Shown: positions 23,013 through 32,343 of the stretch, piece after piece
Numbering within the stretch: the first letter of the stretch is position 1
How the letters are laid out: each line of letters opens with the position of its first letter
Assembly (NCBI GenBank): GCA_030386875.1
Contig: CM059576.1
Location: forward strand, 18,728,058-18,792,057
Source: Morinoia aosen
Lineage: Eukaryota; Arthropoda; Malacostraca; Amphipoda; Talitridae
Direction of reading: 5' to 3'
Length of the DNA stretch: 64,000 nt
The notes under the pieces: model-generated
What the model was told of the DNA's origin: nothing
Databases searched by the model: none
The model's input: only the letters and a program-made list of their open reading frames with translations
Translations under genes and position numbers: made by a program

Positions 23013-24278
23013 GATTCTTTAAGATGGAATGAAAATATTAAAGTTGATGAATCAATTGAAAAAATTGAAACGCATAACTATGAACCACAAATAGGTACTG
23101 ATCTGAATCGTGAACATAATGATATCAAGATCATTATCCAGAATCAAGATCAGTTTGTATTACCTAGTAAAAATTTCATATATATAGAAGGAGCTTTGAT
23201 TAAAGAAGATGGAAGTGATTATAATTTTAAAGATGAAAAAATAACAATAATCAACAATGGATTAATGCATTTGTTTGATAGAGTTTCTTACAGAATTGGA
23301 GATGAAGAAATTGAAGGTTATAGTTACCCTGGAATTACAACAACTCTAAAAGGATTAGTTAGCTATCCGCGAAATGTTAAAGAAAACATGATATTTTTCT
23401 GGAGCGTTGATACTAAGAAGAATGAAAAATCAAACGAAGGGTTTAGCGATCGAAATGACTACTTAAGTTCAGCTAATGGGAAATTCAGCGCTGCTATCCC
23501 ACTTGAACATGTGTTTGGATTTTGTGAAAATTATGAGAAGGTAATTTATGGAGTGAAACATGCTCTGACTTTGAGAAGAGGTGATAATTCTAATGCTATA
23601 TTCAAATCGGATGAGAAAGATGCAAACCAACAAGATAAAGTAGTTGATGGTAAAATTAATATTACAAAATTAATTTGGAAAATGCCAGCGTACAAACTGT
23701 CTGATGAGTATAAAATCAAGCTATATCGTCAAATTAAGGATAAAATAACATTACCTATTCCTTATTTGAATAGACAATTGGAACAAACCATTGTAAACTC
23801 TCAACAGAAATTCTTACATTGGACTTTAACTCCAAATTCAGGATCTCAAAGACCTCGATACATAATTTTAGCGTTCCAAACTAAGAAAGCTAACTCACAA
23901 GCTGTAAACAATGCAATTTTCGATCATTGTAACTTGACGAATGCATATGTTCAGCTGAATAATGAACGATACCCTGATCACAATTTACAGATTGATTTCG
24001 ATTCTAACAATTCTGCTACAGCTAATAAGATGTTAATAGATTGTGTATCTAATGAAAATTGTGCTATCGAATACAGACACTTTAAATATTTGTATCACAT
24101 CTATGTGTTTGATATCAGCAGACAAAATGAACGTATCAAGGAAACTACAATTGATATTAAAATTAAAGCAGAATTTAAAACCAATATTCCTGATGATACA
24201 CATGCATATGCACTGATTCTATCTGACAGAGTAATTCGATTGCAATCTGACGGTGATAAAATGAGTTTAAACTACTAA
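23010..24278 (+). CDS. Major capsid protein (hexon-like, double jelly-roll)
   Basis: A 422-residue intact protein. Features recognised from Polinton/adintovirus hexons: the early FVLPSKNFIYIEGAL block, LMHLFDRVSYRIGDEEIEG, PGITTTLKGLVSYPRN, ITLPIPYLNRQLEQT, and RPRYIILAFQTKKANS with NNAIFDHCNLTNAYVQLN. These form the two jelly-rolls of a trimeric hexon that builds the shell. The length is in the usual range. It lies between penton and the zinc-ribbon/protease unit, so the capsid cassette is contiguous. No stop or frameshift interrupts it, unlike the replication and packaging genes. Confidence 0.88.
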   Translation: MDSLRWNENIKVDESIEKIETHNYEPQIGTDLNREHNDIKIIIQNQDQFVLPSKNFIYIEGALIKEDGSDYNFKDEKITIINNGLMHLFDRVSYRIGDEEIEGYSYPGITTTLKGLVSYPRNVKENMIFFWSVDTKKNEKSNEGFSDRNDYLSSANGKFSAAIPLEHVFGFCENYEKVIYGVKHALTLRRGDNSNAIFKSDEKDANQQDKVVDGKINITKLIWKMPAYKLSDEYKIKLYRQIKDKITLPIPYLNRQLEQTIVNSQQKFLHWTLTPNSGSQRPRYIILAFQTKKANSQAVNNAIFDHCNLTNAYVQLNNERYPDHNLQIDFDSNNSATANKMLIDCVSNENCAIEYRHFKYLYHIYVFDISRQNERIKETTIDIKIKAEFKTNIPDDTHAYALILSDRVIRLQSDGDKMSLNY

Positions 24279-24305
24279 AAATTAAAATATGTTCACATAA
24301 TAATG

Positions 24306-24316
24306 TTTAAAAAATG
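24306..24316 (+). promoter_or_regulatory. TTTAAAAAATG start motif (zinc-ribbon gene)
   Basis: Exact 11-mer overlapping the ATG at 24314. Confidence 0.65.
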
Positions 24317-24701
24317 TATTGTGTAAAGTGTAAGAAGAAAACTGATACTGATAATCCTCAATATTTAATTACAAAGAACAATAAGATACTGGTCAAAGGT
24401 ATGTGTATTATTTGTAAAAAGACAAAGACTTCTTTTGTTTCAAAAGATACTGCGACGAAAGGGGGTTTTATATTTACAATTCCAGCTTTATTAGCTGCCT
24501 TGGGGCTGCTGGCTCTTTGGCTGGAGGTGCTGCTGCAATAGCATCCGCAGTCAATAAGAAAAAAGCTGACGATAAACTCTTGTCAGAAACTAAAAGGCAT
24601 AATGAAGCAATGGAAAGTAAAAAAGGTTCGGGTATACGGTTAACTCCGAGAAAAAAAAACCTTGTGGAATGGGTCTCTACTTGAAACCACCAAAGAAGTA
24701 A
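24314..24701 (+). pseudogene. Zinc-ribbon protein with hydrophobic segment, frameshifted
   Basis: It begins with two CxxC pairs (MYCVKCKKK and MCIICKKTK), a zinc ribbon seen in adintovirus proteins. A hydrophobic Ala/Gly/Leu stretch follows, GGFIFTIPALLAALG. The open frame then ends at 24541, but the -1 frame from the G run at 24502-24505 continues the Ala/Gly-rich segment, then KKGSGIRLTP. At the A run 24651-24659 another shift gives GMGLYLKPPKK, ending at 24701. At least two indels have hit it. The composition is that of a small basic or membrane-active virion protein. It may originally have been fused to the protease that follows, since that gene has no start of its own. Confidence 0.65.
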
Positions 24702-25108
24702 TACCTAACAAACCATTATCTAAACATGACTTAGAATACTACATAAATATATTGAAAATTCCGAATTTTCGAGGTATTTACATGAGAGATACTTTACCTA
24801 AACACCCTTTAGAAACGGAATGCGGAATCCTAAATTTAGACACTGAAAAAGGATTTGGAACGCATTGGACTTGTTGGTATAAGAAAGACAATATATGCTA
24901 TTACTTTGACAGTTATGGTTTGATTTATCCAATTGAATTTAAAGACTACTTAACAGATTGTGCTGATATAATTTTCTCTACTTACAAAATCCAGAAAATA
25001 GGTGATGTAATTTGTGGACATTTATGTCTAGAAATGCTGAAGCGTTTAGAAAATGAAAGCTTTCATGCAATTCTTTTAGATCTGTATAAAACCCCAACTA
25101 GTTTTTAG
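24644..25108 (+). CDS. Adenain-like cysteine protease
   Basis: Adenovirus-type maturation protease. The frame opens at 24644 and the recognisable domain starts near LSKHDLEYY. The catalytic His is in GTHWTCWYKK (about 24859), the acidic partner in YYFDSYGL (about 24903), and the nucleophile Cys is in GDVICGHLCLEML (about 25015-25040). RGIYMRDTLP and ECGILNLD are also family-typical. The C-terminal part is short but complete. No ATG or TTTAAAAAATG precedes the domain; the first in-frame ATG is within MRDTLP. It was therefore probably made as the C-terminal part of the upstream zinc-ribbon protein and is now separated from it by frameshifts. The role inferred is cleavage of capsid precursors. 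Confidence 0.88.
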   Translation, partial: LREKKTLWNGSLLETTKEVIPNKPLSKHDLEYYINILKIPNFRGIYMRDTLPKHPLETECGILNLDTEKGFGTHWTCWYKKDNICYYFDSYGLIYPIEFKDYLTDCADIIFSTYKIQKIGDVICGHLCLEMLKRLENESFHAILLDLYKTPTSF

Positions 25109-25134
25109 AAAATAAACTACGGTTAATTTTTTTC

Positions 25135-25145
25135 TTTAAAAAATG
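25135..25145 (+). promoter_or_regulatory. TTTAAAAAATG start motif (coiled-coil gene)
   Basis: Exact 11-mer overlapping the ATG at 25143, preceded by a seven-T run and TC. Confidence 0.65.
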
Positions 25146-26465
25146 TCTTGTGGAAATATTTATGCAGCAAAGTTGGTCTTTTTACCTTCCTGTAAAGAAA
25201 ATCATGAACATGAAAATAGTGAAAATAATTCTGAAGGACTTTTGCAGAATGTAGAGCAAATAAAAAGTTTACTCGAAGATTCTAATATAGAGTCATTGAA
25301 AGACACAATTGAAGCTCTCAAAAATGAAAGAACTGAATTGGAATCAATTATAAACGAGTATGATGAGAAATATGCGACGCTGAAAACAGATTTACAAGTG
25401 AAATTTTCTGATGTAGACTCAATCGGTAAATTCTTCGAGACGTTAATTTATGATTTATCTGAAAAGTTCGTTGCTCTTGAACCAAAAATTGTTTCAAATG
25501 ATGAACGACTATCAAGCATAGACTCAACATTGATGAAGAAAATTGATGAAATTGATTCTAAATTTGAAAACATTGATTCAAACATAATCAACCTAACAGA
25601 CGTAAAAATTCCTGAGATTGGGGATAAATTGAAGAGTCTAGAGTCAGGTATTGAAACTAGAATTGATGAAAAGCTGTTTGTTAAAGAGTCGGTATTAACC
25701 GATCAGATTAAAGGAGTTGAAGCTAAATTTGAGCTTGTGGACTCTAAGATAACCAATTTAATTGAAGTTAAAATTCCTGAGATTCAAGAGAATTTCAAGA
25801 ATCAAGATTCAGTTATAGAAAATCAAATGGATGAAAAACTGAAGACTTTAGAAACTAAAATTATTGATCAAATTGACTCAAAGAATGAATTAGTAAGTAA
25901 TAAAGTTGAAGAACAAGAAATTAGGATAATTAACGTGGTGAATGAAAAAGAAATGAGCTTGCAGACATCACTTAATGATCAAATTGAAGAAAAGATGAAG
26001 AGTTTAGAATCAACACTGAACAATACTGTTGAAGAAAAAAGTAAAAGCTTAGAGGCACATCTAACTGAATTAAGTGATAGAAACCTTTTTGTTATGGAAA
26101 GAACAGTAGCCTTAGCACCCTCGTTTGTTGAAGTTGACAATAACCTGAAAAATTTAGAGTCAACCATAACCTCATCCAGCGAAGAAAAATTCAATGATAT
26201 TAACAAAATTATAATGGAATTACGAGCAGAGTCAGTACCATTAAGAAAAATGGAAGAACTAGCTAAGAACTTGAGTGATGTAGAAAGTCTTTTCCAGGAG
26301 TTTTCAAGAGACATTATTTCAAATCAGAATGAAATCAGTCAGTTCAAATTAATGCTTCAGAATGAAACTGATAAAAATGTAAAATTAAACCAGGAAGTGG
26401 AAAGTTTGAGTGACCGAGTAAACAATTTGATATCAATGAGAGTTAGAGAAAATTTAGAGAATTGA
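25143..26465 (+). CDS. Long coiled-coil, fibre-like structural protein
   Basis: A 440-residue intact protein, highly charged and almost entirely heptad-like (about residues 35-430), rich in Glu/Lys/Leu/Ile/Ser. Internal repeats of the type LTDVKIPEIGDKLKSLES and LIEVKIPEIQENFKNQDS recur about every 60-70 residues, as in trimeric fibre shafts. There is no signal peptide or membrane segment. A short N-terminal region with two Cys could be an anchor. The position after the capsid cassette and next to a second shaft-like protein suggests a virion spike or fibre, but no receptor-binding head is recognisable. I do not know a named family. Confidence 0.65.
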   Translation: MSCGNIYAAKLVFLPSCKENHEHENSENNSEGLLQNVEQIKSLLEDSNIESLKDTIEALKNERTELESIINEYDEKYATLKTDLQVKFSDVDSIGKFFETLIYDLSEKFVALEPKIVSNDERLSSIDSTLMKKIDEIDSKFENIDSNIINLTDVKIPEIGDKLKSLESGIETRIDEKLFVKESVLTDQIKGVEAKFELVDSKITNLIEVKIPEIQENFKNQDSVIENQMDEKLKTLETKIIDQIDSKNELVSNKVEEQEIRIINVVNEKEMSLQTSLNDQIEEKMKSLESTLNNTVEEKSKSLEAHLTELSDRNLFVMERTVALAPSFVEVDNNLKNLESTITSSSEEKFNDINKIIMELRAESVPLRKMEELAKNLSDVESLFQEFSRDIISNQNEISQFKLMLQNETDKNVKLNQEVESLSDRVNNLISMRVRENLEN

Positions 26466-26475
26466 AAATTCTATG

Positions 26476-26486
26476 TATAAAAAATG
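26476..26486 (+). promoter_or_regulatory. TATAAAAAATG start motif (second fibre-like gene)
   Basis: Variant 11-mer overlapping the ATG at 26484; same variant as at 19581. Confidence 0.6.
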
Positions 26487-27182
26487 ATAGGCGTAAATAT
26501 TTTTGGACAACAAGGAAAAAAATCATTTTTATCTTCACAACCAGGACCTCCTGGAATAGGTTTTAAATATCTTGATGAAGATCAAAATTTCGATTTAAAT
26601 AATAGAAAGCTTGCAAATATTTCTTTTCCAATCGAAGAATTTGACGCTACGAATAAAAAATATGTTGACGATGTTTTGGAAAATTTGAGGCTTCATCTCA
26701 GAAAATATATAGGAGTAAGAGAAAATCTTATCAATGAAAATTATCAGTTCAGAAGTGATTCTATCCAAGCATCTATAGATGAGAATACTACAGGTTTTCA
26801 AGAAAAACTCAGTGAAATTATGACAAATCTCGATGAACATACTAGAATTTCTGAGGAAAAAATAGAGGTTATTCGAACTGGTACTTTAGAACATACAGAC
26901 TTTTTGAAAAATGAGATAAAGAGTTTGGAAGAAGAGGAAATAAAAAGTGTGAAATTAGACTATGCAAATCTCGAGAGAGTATTCAACGATATGAGTTCAT
27001 ACATTGAAACTTTTAGAGATAATCTTCATGAACAGGATAGAGAAACTATCATAAATACAAATGAAATAGAAAAATTGAAACAGTCATCGCAAAAATTGGA
27101 GAATGAAAATGCTGATATTAAAAACAGATTAATATCGTTAGAGAATACTTTGAGACGAGAAACTGTTGAACCGTTGAACTAA
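26484..27182 (+). CDS. Fibre-like protein with collagen-like start and tail-fibre motif
   Basis: A 232-residue intact protein. Residues 19-25 (QPGPPGI) are a very short collagen-like segment. Residues 28-56 contain DLNNRKLANISFP and DATNKKYVDDVL, a motif typical of phage tail-fibre shafts and trimeric viral attachment proteins, where a beta turn is followed by a coiled coil. The remaining 170 residues are coiled coil. It has no transmembrane segment. With its neighbour at 25143 it forms a likely attachment-fibre cassette. Function is inferred; no knob domain is present, so a receptor-binding head may be lacking or unrecognised. Confidence 0.65.
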   Translation: MIGVNIFGQQGKKSFLSSQPGPPGIGFKYLDEDQNFDLNNRKLANISFPIEEFDATNKKYVDDVLENLRLHLRKYIGVRENLINENYQFRSDSIQASIDENTTGFQEKLSEIMTNLDEHTRISEEKIEVIRTGTLEHTDFLKNEIKSLEEEEIKSVKLDYANLERVFNDMSSYIETFRDNLHEQDRETIINTNEIEKLKQSSQKLENENADIKNRLISLENTLRRETVEPLN

Positions 27183-27249
27183 AAATATGTTTTTTAATAG
27201 ATGAACTTAATAAAAAAGAAAAACATATTGAAGAATTAAACTTAATAAA

Positions 27250-27504
27250 ATGGAAGATATTATTACAGATATTCAAAGAGAAGTTGTTCTCAATACTGCA
27301 AACATAAATCAATTGCAATTAAATGTTAATCAAATTCAAAATGATGTCGAATTACATAGGGAAGTTATTACTCGATTAGAGTCAGATATCATTCATCTTG
27401 AAACATTTATCAGTAACGTTTCTGATGACACAGAAGGTAGCTCTTTCTCTCGTCATTGCCCAACGAGACAACCAATAAGAAAGAAAAATACATTGAAGAA
27501 TTGA
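27250..27504 (+). CDS. Small coiled-coil protein
   Basis: An 84-residue protein with heptads over residues 5-58 (INQLQLNVNQIQNDVELHRE) and a basic C-terminus. It starts at ATAAAATG, a weak form of the element's start motif. The sequence before its start (27213-27250) and at its end (27472-27515) share a repeated GAAAAA-ATTGAAGAA-T-AACTTAAT pattern, suggesting that it is the remnant of a duplicated coiled-coil unit. No family recognised. Confidence 0.45.
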   Translation: MEDIITDIQREVVLNTANINQLQLNVNQIQNDVELHREVITRLESDIIHLETFISNVSDDTEGSSFSRHCPTRQPIRKKNTLKN

Positions 27505-27599
27505 ACTTAATGAAGTAGCAAATTAAAAAAAACGTTTACAATTGCTACAAACAGGAAATAAATTTTGGAAAATCAGTTTTATTTAATTAGTTATATAAA

Positions 27600-28375
27600 A
27601 TGGTGTATATGTGGAAAGACAGTAAAAGAAATAATCAAAAGAATCACTTCATTTTTCCTTCACCTTCTTTACGGTGTGTATTAGTCGGCAGATCGAATTG
27701 TGGTAAAACCTGTTTATTGATCAGACTTCTTCTTGAGGGATATATCGATTTTACCAATCTATTTCTTTATAGTAAATCGACAAAACAAGCAGAATATAAA
27801 CTACTAAAAATGCTTTTTCAAAAGGTTATAAACAGTCTGAAATAATTGAGCTTTTTAAAATCGGTAGTGGAAATATTGATACATTTCTCGAAGGCTTACC
27901 TGTAAAACGAAGCCCAAAGTTAATCGTTGAATATTTTGAAGATATCACTTCTATTCCTGATCCTAGTGAAGTGGATGCTAAGAAAAAAAATTTGTTTATA
28001 TTCGATGACATAGCAACTGAAAAGAATCAGACACCAGCTGATAATTTTTACACCCGAGGCAGGCATAATAATTGTAGCTCGATTTACCTGACTCAAAATT
28101 ATTATTTATTACCTCGTCAGTCGATACGGACGAATGCAAACCTGTTGATTCTATTTGAATTACCAACTAACGATTTAAGAAATATTCATATGGACATTAT
28201 CTCAGGAGATATGTCCCTAGAAGAATTCATTGAATTTTGCAGTGATACCTTCAAAATCCCTTATAGCTACATAATGATAAACAAAGACGTTCACCCATTA
28301 AAGGGAAAATACTTTAGGAATTTGAACCAAGTTTATATTCCGAAAAAGTATTTTAAAGACTTTGTAAATACCTAG
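27600..28375 (+). pseudogene. FtsK/HerA-type genome-packaging ATPase, frameshifted
   Basis: Pumps DNA into the capsid in Polintons, adintoviruses and relatives. The first frame (27600-27845) has Walker A VGRSNCGKT (about 27690-27716). At about 27814-27823 (T and A runs) the frame changes by -1 and the protein resumes KGYKQSEIIELF, through Walker B NLFIFDDI (about 27989-28012) and the downstream SIYLTQNYY sensor-like block to the stop at 28373. No slippery heptamer is in phase at the junction, so this is most simply an indel. Total length of about 258 residues is normal for the family. It starts in TATATAAAATG. Confidence 0.9.
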
Positions 28376-28439
28376 AATTTGAAAAACCAGCCTATACACA
28401 CACAGGGATTCAAGTAATGTAAATAGTTTATTACATATT

Positions 28440-28732
28440 TTAAACGTTTTATAGAAATTATATACTTCTTCAAAAATTTCATTGGCGAATCATTTTTTCT
28501 CTATCGTAACATTTTGAGTATTGAAATAATTGTGCAAAATAAGAATATTTTTATCCTCGTCCAGTTAATTCGTAAAATCATGAATTTTGAGGCTTTTCAA
28601 GATCGTTCTTCAATTGCCGTAACCCTCCAAAAATCATGGATAAGTCTTTGAGGCTTTTCAAGGTCGTTCTTCAATTGCTGAAATCCTCCAAAAATCCTAA
28701 ATTGAGCTGGCAGGCTCTTTCTGCTTACTACT
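28440..28732 (-). repeat. Right terminal inverted repeat of Polinton
   Basis: Reverse complement of 14932-15224, the same 293-bp length, with about six differences. It includes both 61-bp sub-repeats. Only about 65 bp separate it from the ATPase stop codon. Confidence 0.95.
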
Positions 28733-28738
28733 GCGAGA
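28733..28738. other. Target-site duplication, right of Polinton
   Basis: GCGAGA, identical to 14926-14931. Confidence 0.9.
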
Positions 28739-31251
28739 AGTTATTTTTTCATTATGTTGAAAAATATTCTCAAACCATCAACCAAGTTTGAATAAAATGA
28801 GCTACGAATATTATGTGAAAGTTGGATCAGGTTGCAATATTATTGAGAACAAATATTAAGAAATGACCGTTTGTGTTGGTATTTCGTGTTGAGGCGATGT
28901 GTGGTGCGTTGTGTTTGTGTTGCGTGCTACGTGCTACATGGATGGTTCGATGTTTTGTAGTTAGCCATCCAGGCCTGTGGGTAACATTCCATGCTTCAGA
29001 TCTCACGCTCTCGAGGCACCAACACACCCCGTGCACGTGAGGAGAGAGACACGAGGGATGAGGGGAGGAGGTCTCTCCTGCCACACATGGTCGGAAAAAT
29101 ATATCGAAGTGGGAAGGAGGCGCTAAGACTCGTATCTTCGTTGGTCCTTCATTCGTGTCGCAATAGTCAGAAATTTCCATGAGAAGCGTTTCTTAATTAA
29201 AATTTCAGTTCTGTGCAAAATATCTTTGCAAGTTCGGTACGAGAAAACGATTGTCAAGCATAAACATTTCACGTGTGGGAAGGTGGAGGTTGAGAAATAT
29301 AAGCCCGATAGAAATACGCCGTAAAAATAAACTGTAATGTAGTGGCATAAAGCAATGTGCCCCATGTGTGGCAGTGTGGGAATAAGAAATGTGAATAGTT
29401 AGGATTTATGAAATGAAAGACGTGTAAGGTGCAGAGGCACGGAGAAAAAGATCTACATCAATGAAATAAAAGAATATATTTATATGGAGCATCTGTAGAT
29501 GAGAAAAGATTGGAAACTAATCATGTAAATAATTTAGTGTCAGAAACGAGAGGGCTCGCTCTAACACGACTACTGACCACCTGCATTGAAGGCAAAACAT
29601 CCACAAGGGTTGAGGGGTGGGGGTGAGTGAACCAAATTGTCTGATTAAACATAGTCTCGATAAGGTCAAATTCCTTGAAAGTAGTTTTTGTATCATGAAA
29701 GTATAATCTAAATATTGTGGTAAAATAAATCAAGTTCTATACATAGCTGAAAAAGTTATAACAATAATTTGTCAAGCCAAATTAGCAAGGGGCCACACCC
29801 CTCGTGACCAATGAACATGCAGACATTCTGCGCGGTCCAATTACAGTACATAGTGGATCACGATTGAGAAAAAAATTTGAAATTTTCGCTCTAAAAAGAA
29901 TGATTACAGTGTCTGTTTTAAATTTTTTCAATGTGCAAACATTGAAAACTTAATTTTGATGTTAAATAGACATGTGAGAATTCTCACGTTGTGGATCTCA
30001 CTTCACGGAGCTAAGAAAACTTTCATTTATCGTATCCTTAAACGTTTGGAAACGTCAGCAAGTACATTTGATCTTAAATGTTACCGGGCAGCAAGTGCTG
30101 AGCTGGTCATGACTTGATAACATAATGTAAGACTGCCGCGTTGTGTTAGTAACATCAACCGAGATTATAGCCAATGTTTATATCCTCTTCGTTTTATGAT
30201 GTTATGTGCACTGCAAATATGGTGTTGTATTGAATGTAACTTATGCGGCTGTTGCTGCAGTCTTTGCTCGCCTACTTGTGTTGAGCTAAATTTATTTACT
30301 ACAGCTGTGGGATGTGCAAGTGGCTTCAGATTCAGGAAATTCACCACACCAGTTCACAAACAGATTAGCGCACTTTCATGTTGCAACGTTTGCGTTCAAA
30401 TTGTGTAGGTTGTAAATATGTTCACTAAAATGTAATGTATTGCTACGCAGGAGGGTCCATCGTTTAGTAATTTACAAAATTTTAATTGTGTGTCAATTCG
30501 TTTAAAATTCCACCATCAAAACTAATGATTGGGTTGTTACGTTACTTTAATTTTGTGGAGAGTTGAAATAGTGGTCAAAACTTGATTTGAAGTAAAAACA
30601 ATGGTATGAAAATATCGGATTTTCATGGAAAATGATAGCTCATGTCTTTGACGAACTTTTTTTCACACATATTTTGGACTTGTGAATGTCGAAGTTGGAA
30701 ATAACATTTTGAGGCAACAGCATTGATGAAGGCGCAAGAGCTAAATGGTCGGTGTAGTCAAGACATGAAGTTCATGGCAGCCGCACAACTGGGATACACG
30801 GCTGAGAAAATCGTCTGGAATTTGGAGACCGACGGAAAACTTCAAATAAATGTTTACTCATCAGTGTGGTGTATCCGACATCGTTAATTCATCACCATGT
30901 AACAGTACGAGCAGTAATGAAGAAAACGATATAATTTCCGTGCATTGATTTGAAAATTTCAGCAATAGTACGTAACTACCGGAAAAACACAATTTTTCCA
31001 GCAAGTCGAGGCGCATCACAGCTGTTTACTTTCTATCTTCCCGAGGGTCTACATCTGTGGTTCTTAACCTTATTACTGCCACGCCTCGAGCCCTCTTTAA
31101 TTGTGTTTTAATGAAATATGTGTGGAGCTTAGGTTAATGCAGAAACGAAAAGATGGATTTTTCATTGAATCTATTGATTGTACTCCGTTTAATATAAAGC
31201 AAGTACATCATTGACATATTTGATGGTAGAATGTTACCGTGTACACTGTAA
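28739..31251. other. No gene recognised
   Basis: Intergenic DNA with short open frames only. A GC-richer patch at 28970-29110 (AGGAGAGAGACACGAGGG) and a GTGTTG-rich patch at 28870-28930 have no coding signature. No element boundaries seen. Confidence 0.4.
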
Positions 31252-32343
31252 TGTAGGTGTCACCTCAACCTGTCTGTGAGTACGTCGCTCTGAACTGTCA
31301 TGTGGTGGTGTTACTCATGGACCTGTGAGGGCGTGGCGCTGGTGTAGGTGTCACCTCAACCTGTCTGTGAGTACGTCGCTCTGAACTGTCTTGTGGTGGT
31401 GTTACTCATGGACCTGTAAGGGTGTGGCGCTGGTGTAGGTGTCACCTCAACCTGTCTGTGAGTACGTCGCTCTGAACTGTCATGTGGTGGTGTTACTCAT
31501 GGACCTGTGAGGGTGTGGCGCTGGTTTAGGTGTCACCTCAACCTGTCTGTGAGTACGTCGCTCTGAACTGTCATGTGGTGGTGTTACTCATGGACCTGTG
31601 AGGGCGTGGCGCTGGTGTAGGTGTCACCTCAACCTGTCTGTGAGTACGTCGCTCTGAACAGTCATGTGGTGGTGTTACTCATGGACCTGTGAGGGTGTGG
31701 CGCTGGTGTAGGTGTCACCTCAACCTGTCTGTGAGTACGTCGCTCTGAACTGTCATGTGGTGGTGTTACTCATGGGCCTGTGAGGGTGTGGCGCTGGTGT
31801 AGGTGTCACCTCACCCTGTCTGTGAGTACGTCGCTCTGAACTGTCATGTGGTGGTGTTACTCACGGACCTGTGAGGGTGTGGCGCTGGTGTAGGTGTCAC
31901 CTCAACCTGTCTGTGAGTACGTCGCTCTGAACTGTCATGTGGTGGTGTTACTCATGGACCTGTGAGGGTGTGGCGCTGGTGTAGGTGTCACCTCAACCTG
32001 TCTGTGAGTACGTCGCTCTGAACTGTCATGTGGTGGTGTTACTCATGGACCTGTGAGGGCGTGGCGCTGGTGTAGGTGTCACCTCAACCTGTCTGTGAGT
32101 ACGTCGCTCTGAACTGTCATGTGGTGGTGTTACTCATGGACCTGTGAGGGTGTGGCGCTGGTGTAGGTGTCACCTCAACCTGTCTGTGAGTACGTCGCTC
32201 TGAACTGTCATGTGGTGGTGTTACTCATGGACCTGTGAGGGTGTGGCGCTGGTGTAGGTGTCACCTCAACCTGTCTGTGAGTACGTCGCTCTGAACTGTC
32301 ATGTGGTGGTGTTACTCACGGACCTGTGAGGGTGTGGCGTTGG
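31252..32343. repeat. 91-bp satellite array, 12 units
   Basis: Each unit runs from TAGGTGTCACCTCAACCTG through ACGTCGCTCTGAACTGTC to GACCTGTGAGGGTGTGGCGC. Unit starts are 91 bp apart (31254, 31345, 31436 and on). Units differ at only a few positions, so the array is far more homogeneous than the 43-bp one. No coding frame is maintained (91 is not a multiple of 3). Confidence 0.95.

Larger units (their letters stand above)
14932..28732 (+). mobile_element. Polinton/Maverick (adintovirus-type) element, 13.8 kb
   Basis: The borders are set by 293-bp terminal inverted repeats that begin AGTAGTAAGCAG and by a perfect 6-bp target duplication GCGAGA. All genes are on the + strand in the order PolB, PLA2-like, integrase, DUF8207-like, penton, major capsid, zinc-ribbon protein, adenain-like protease, two fibre-like coiled-coil proteins, a small coiled-coil protein, and packaging ATPase. 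PolB plus retroviral-type integrase plus capsid genes define Polintons; the capsid and protease set is that of adintoviruses. The interior is more AT-rich than the flanks. Damage: one homopolymer frameshift and one deletion in PolB, one stop in the DUF8207-like gene, frameshifts in the zinc-ribbon/protease unit and in the ATPase. The copy is therefore not autonomous, although the inverted repeats indicate a fairly recent insertion. Confidence 0.97.

Noticed and set aside
27800..27830. Programmed frameshift in the packaging ATPase
   Set aside because: Also a -1 change, but no X_XXY_YYZ heptamer is in phase at the junction; a simple indel explains it.
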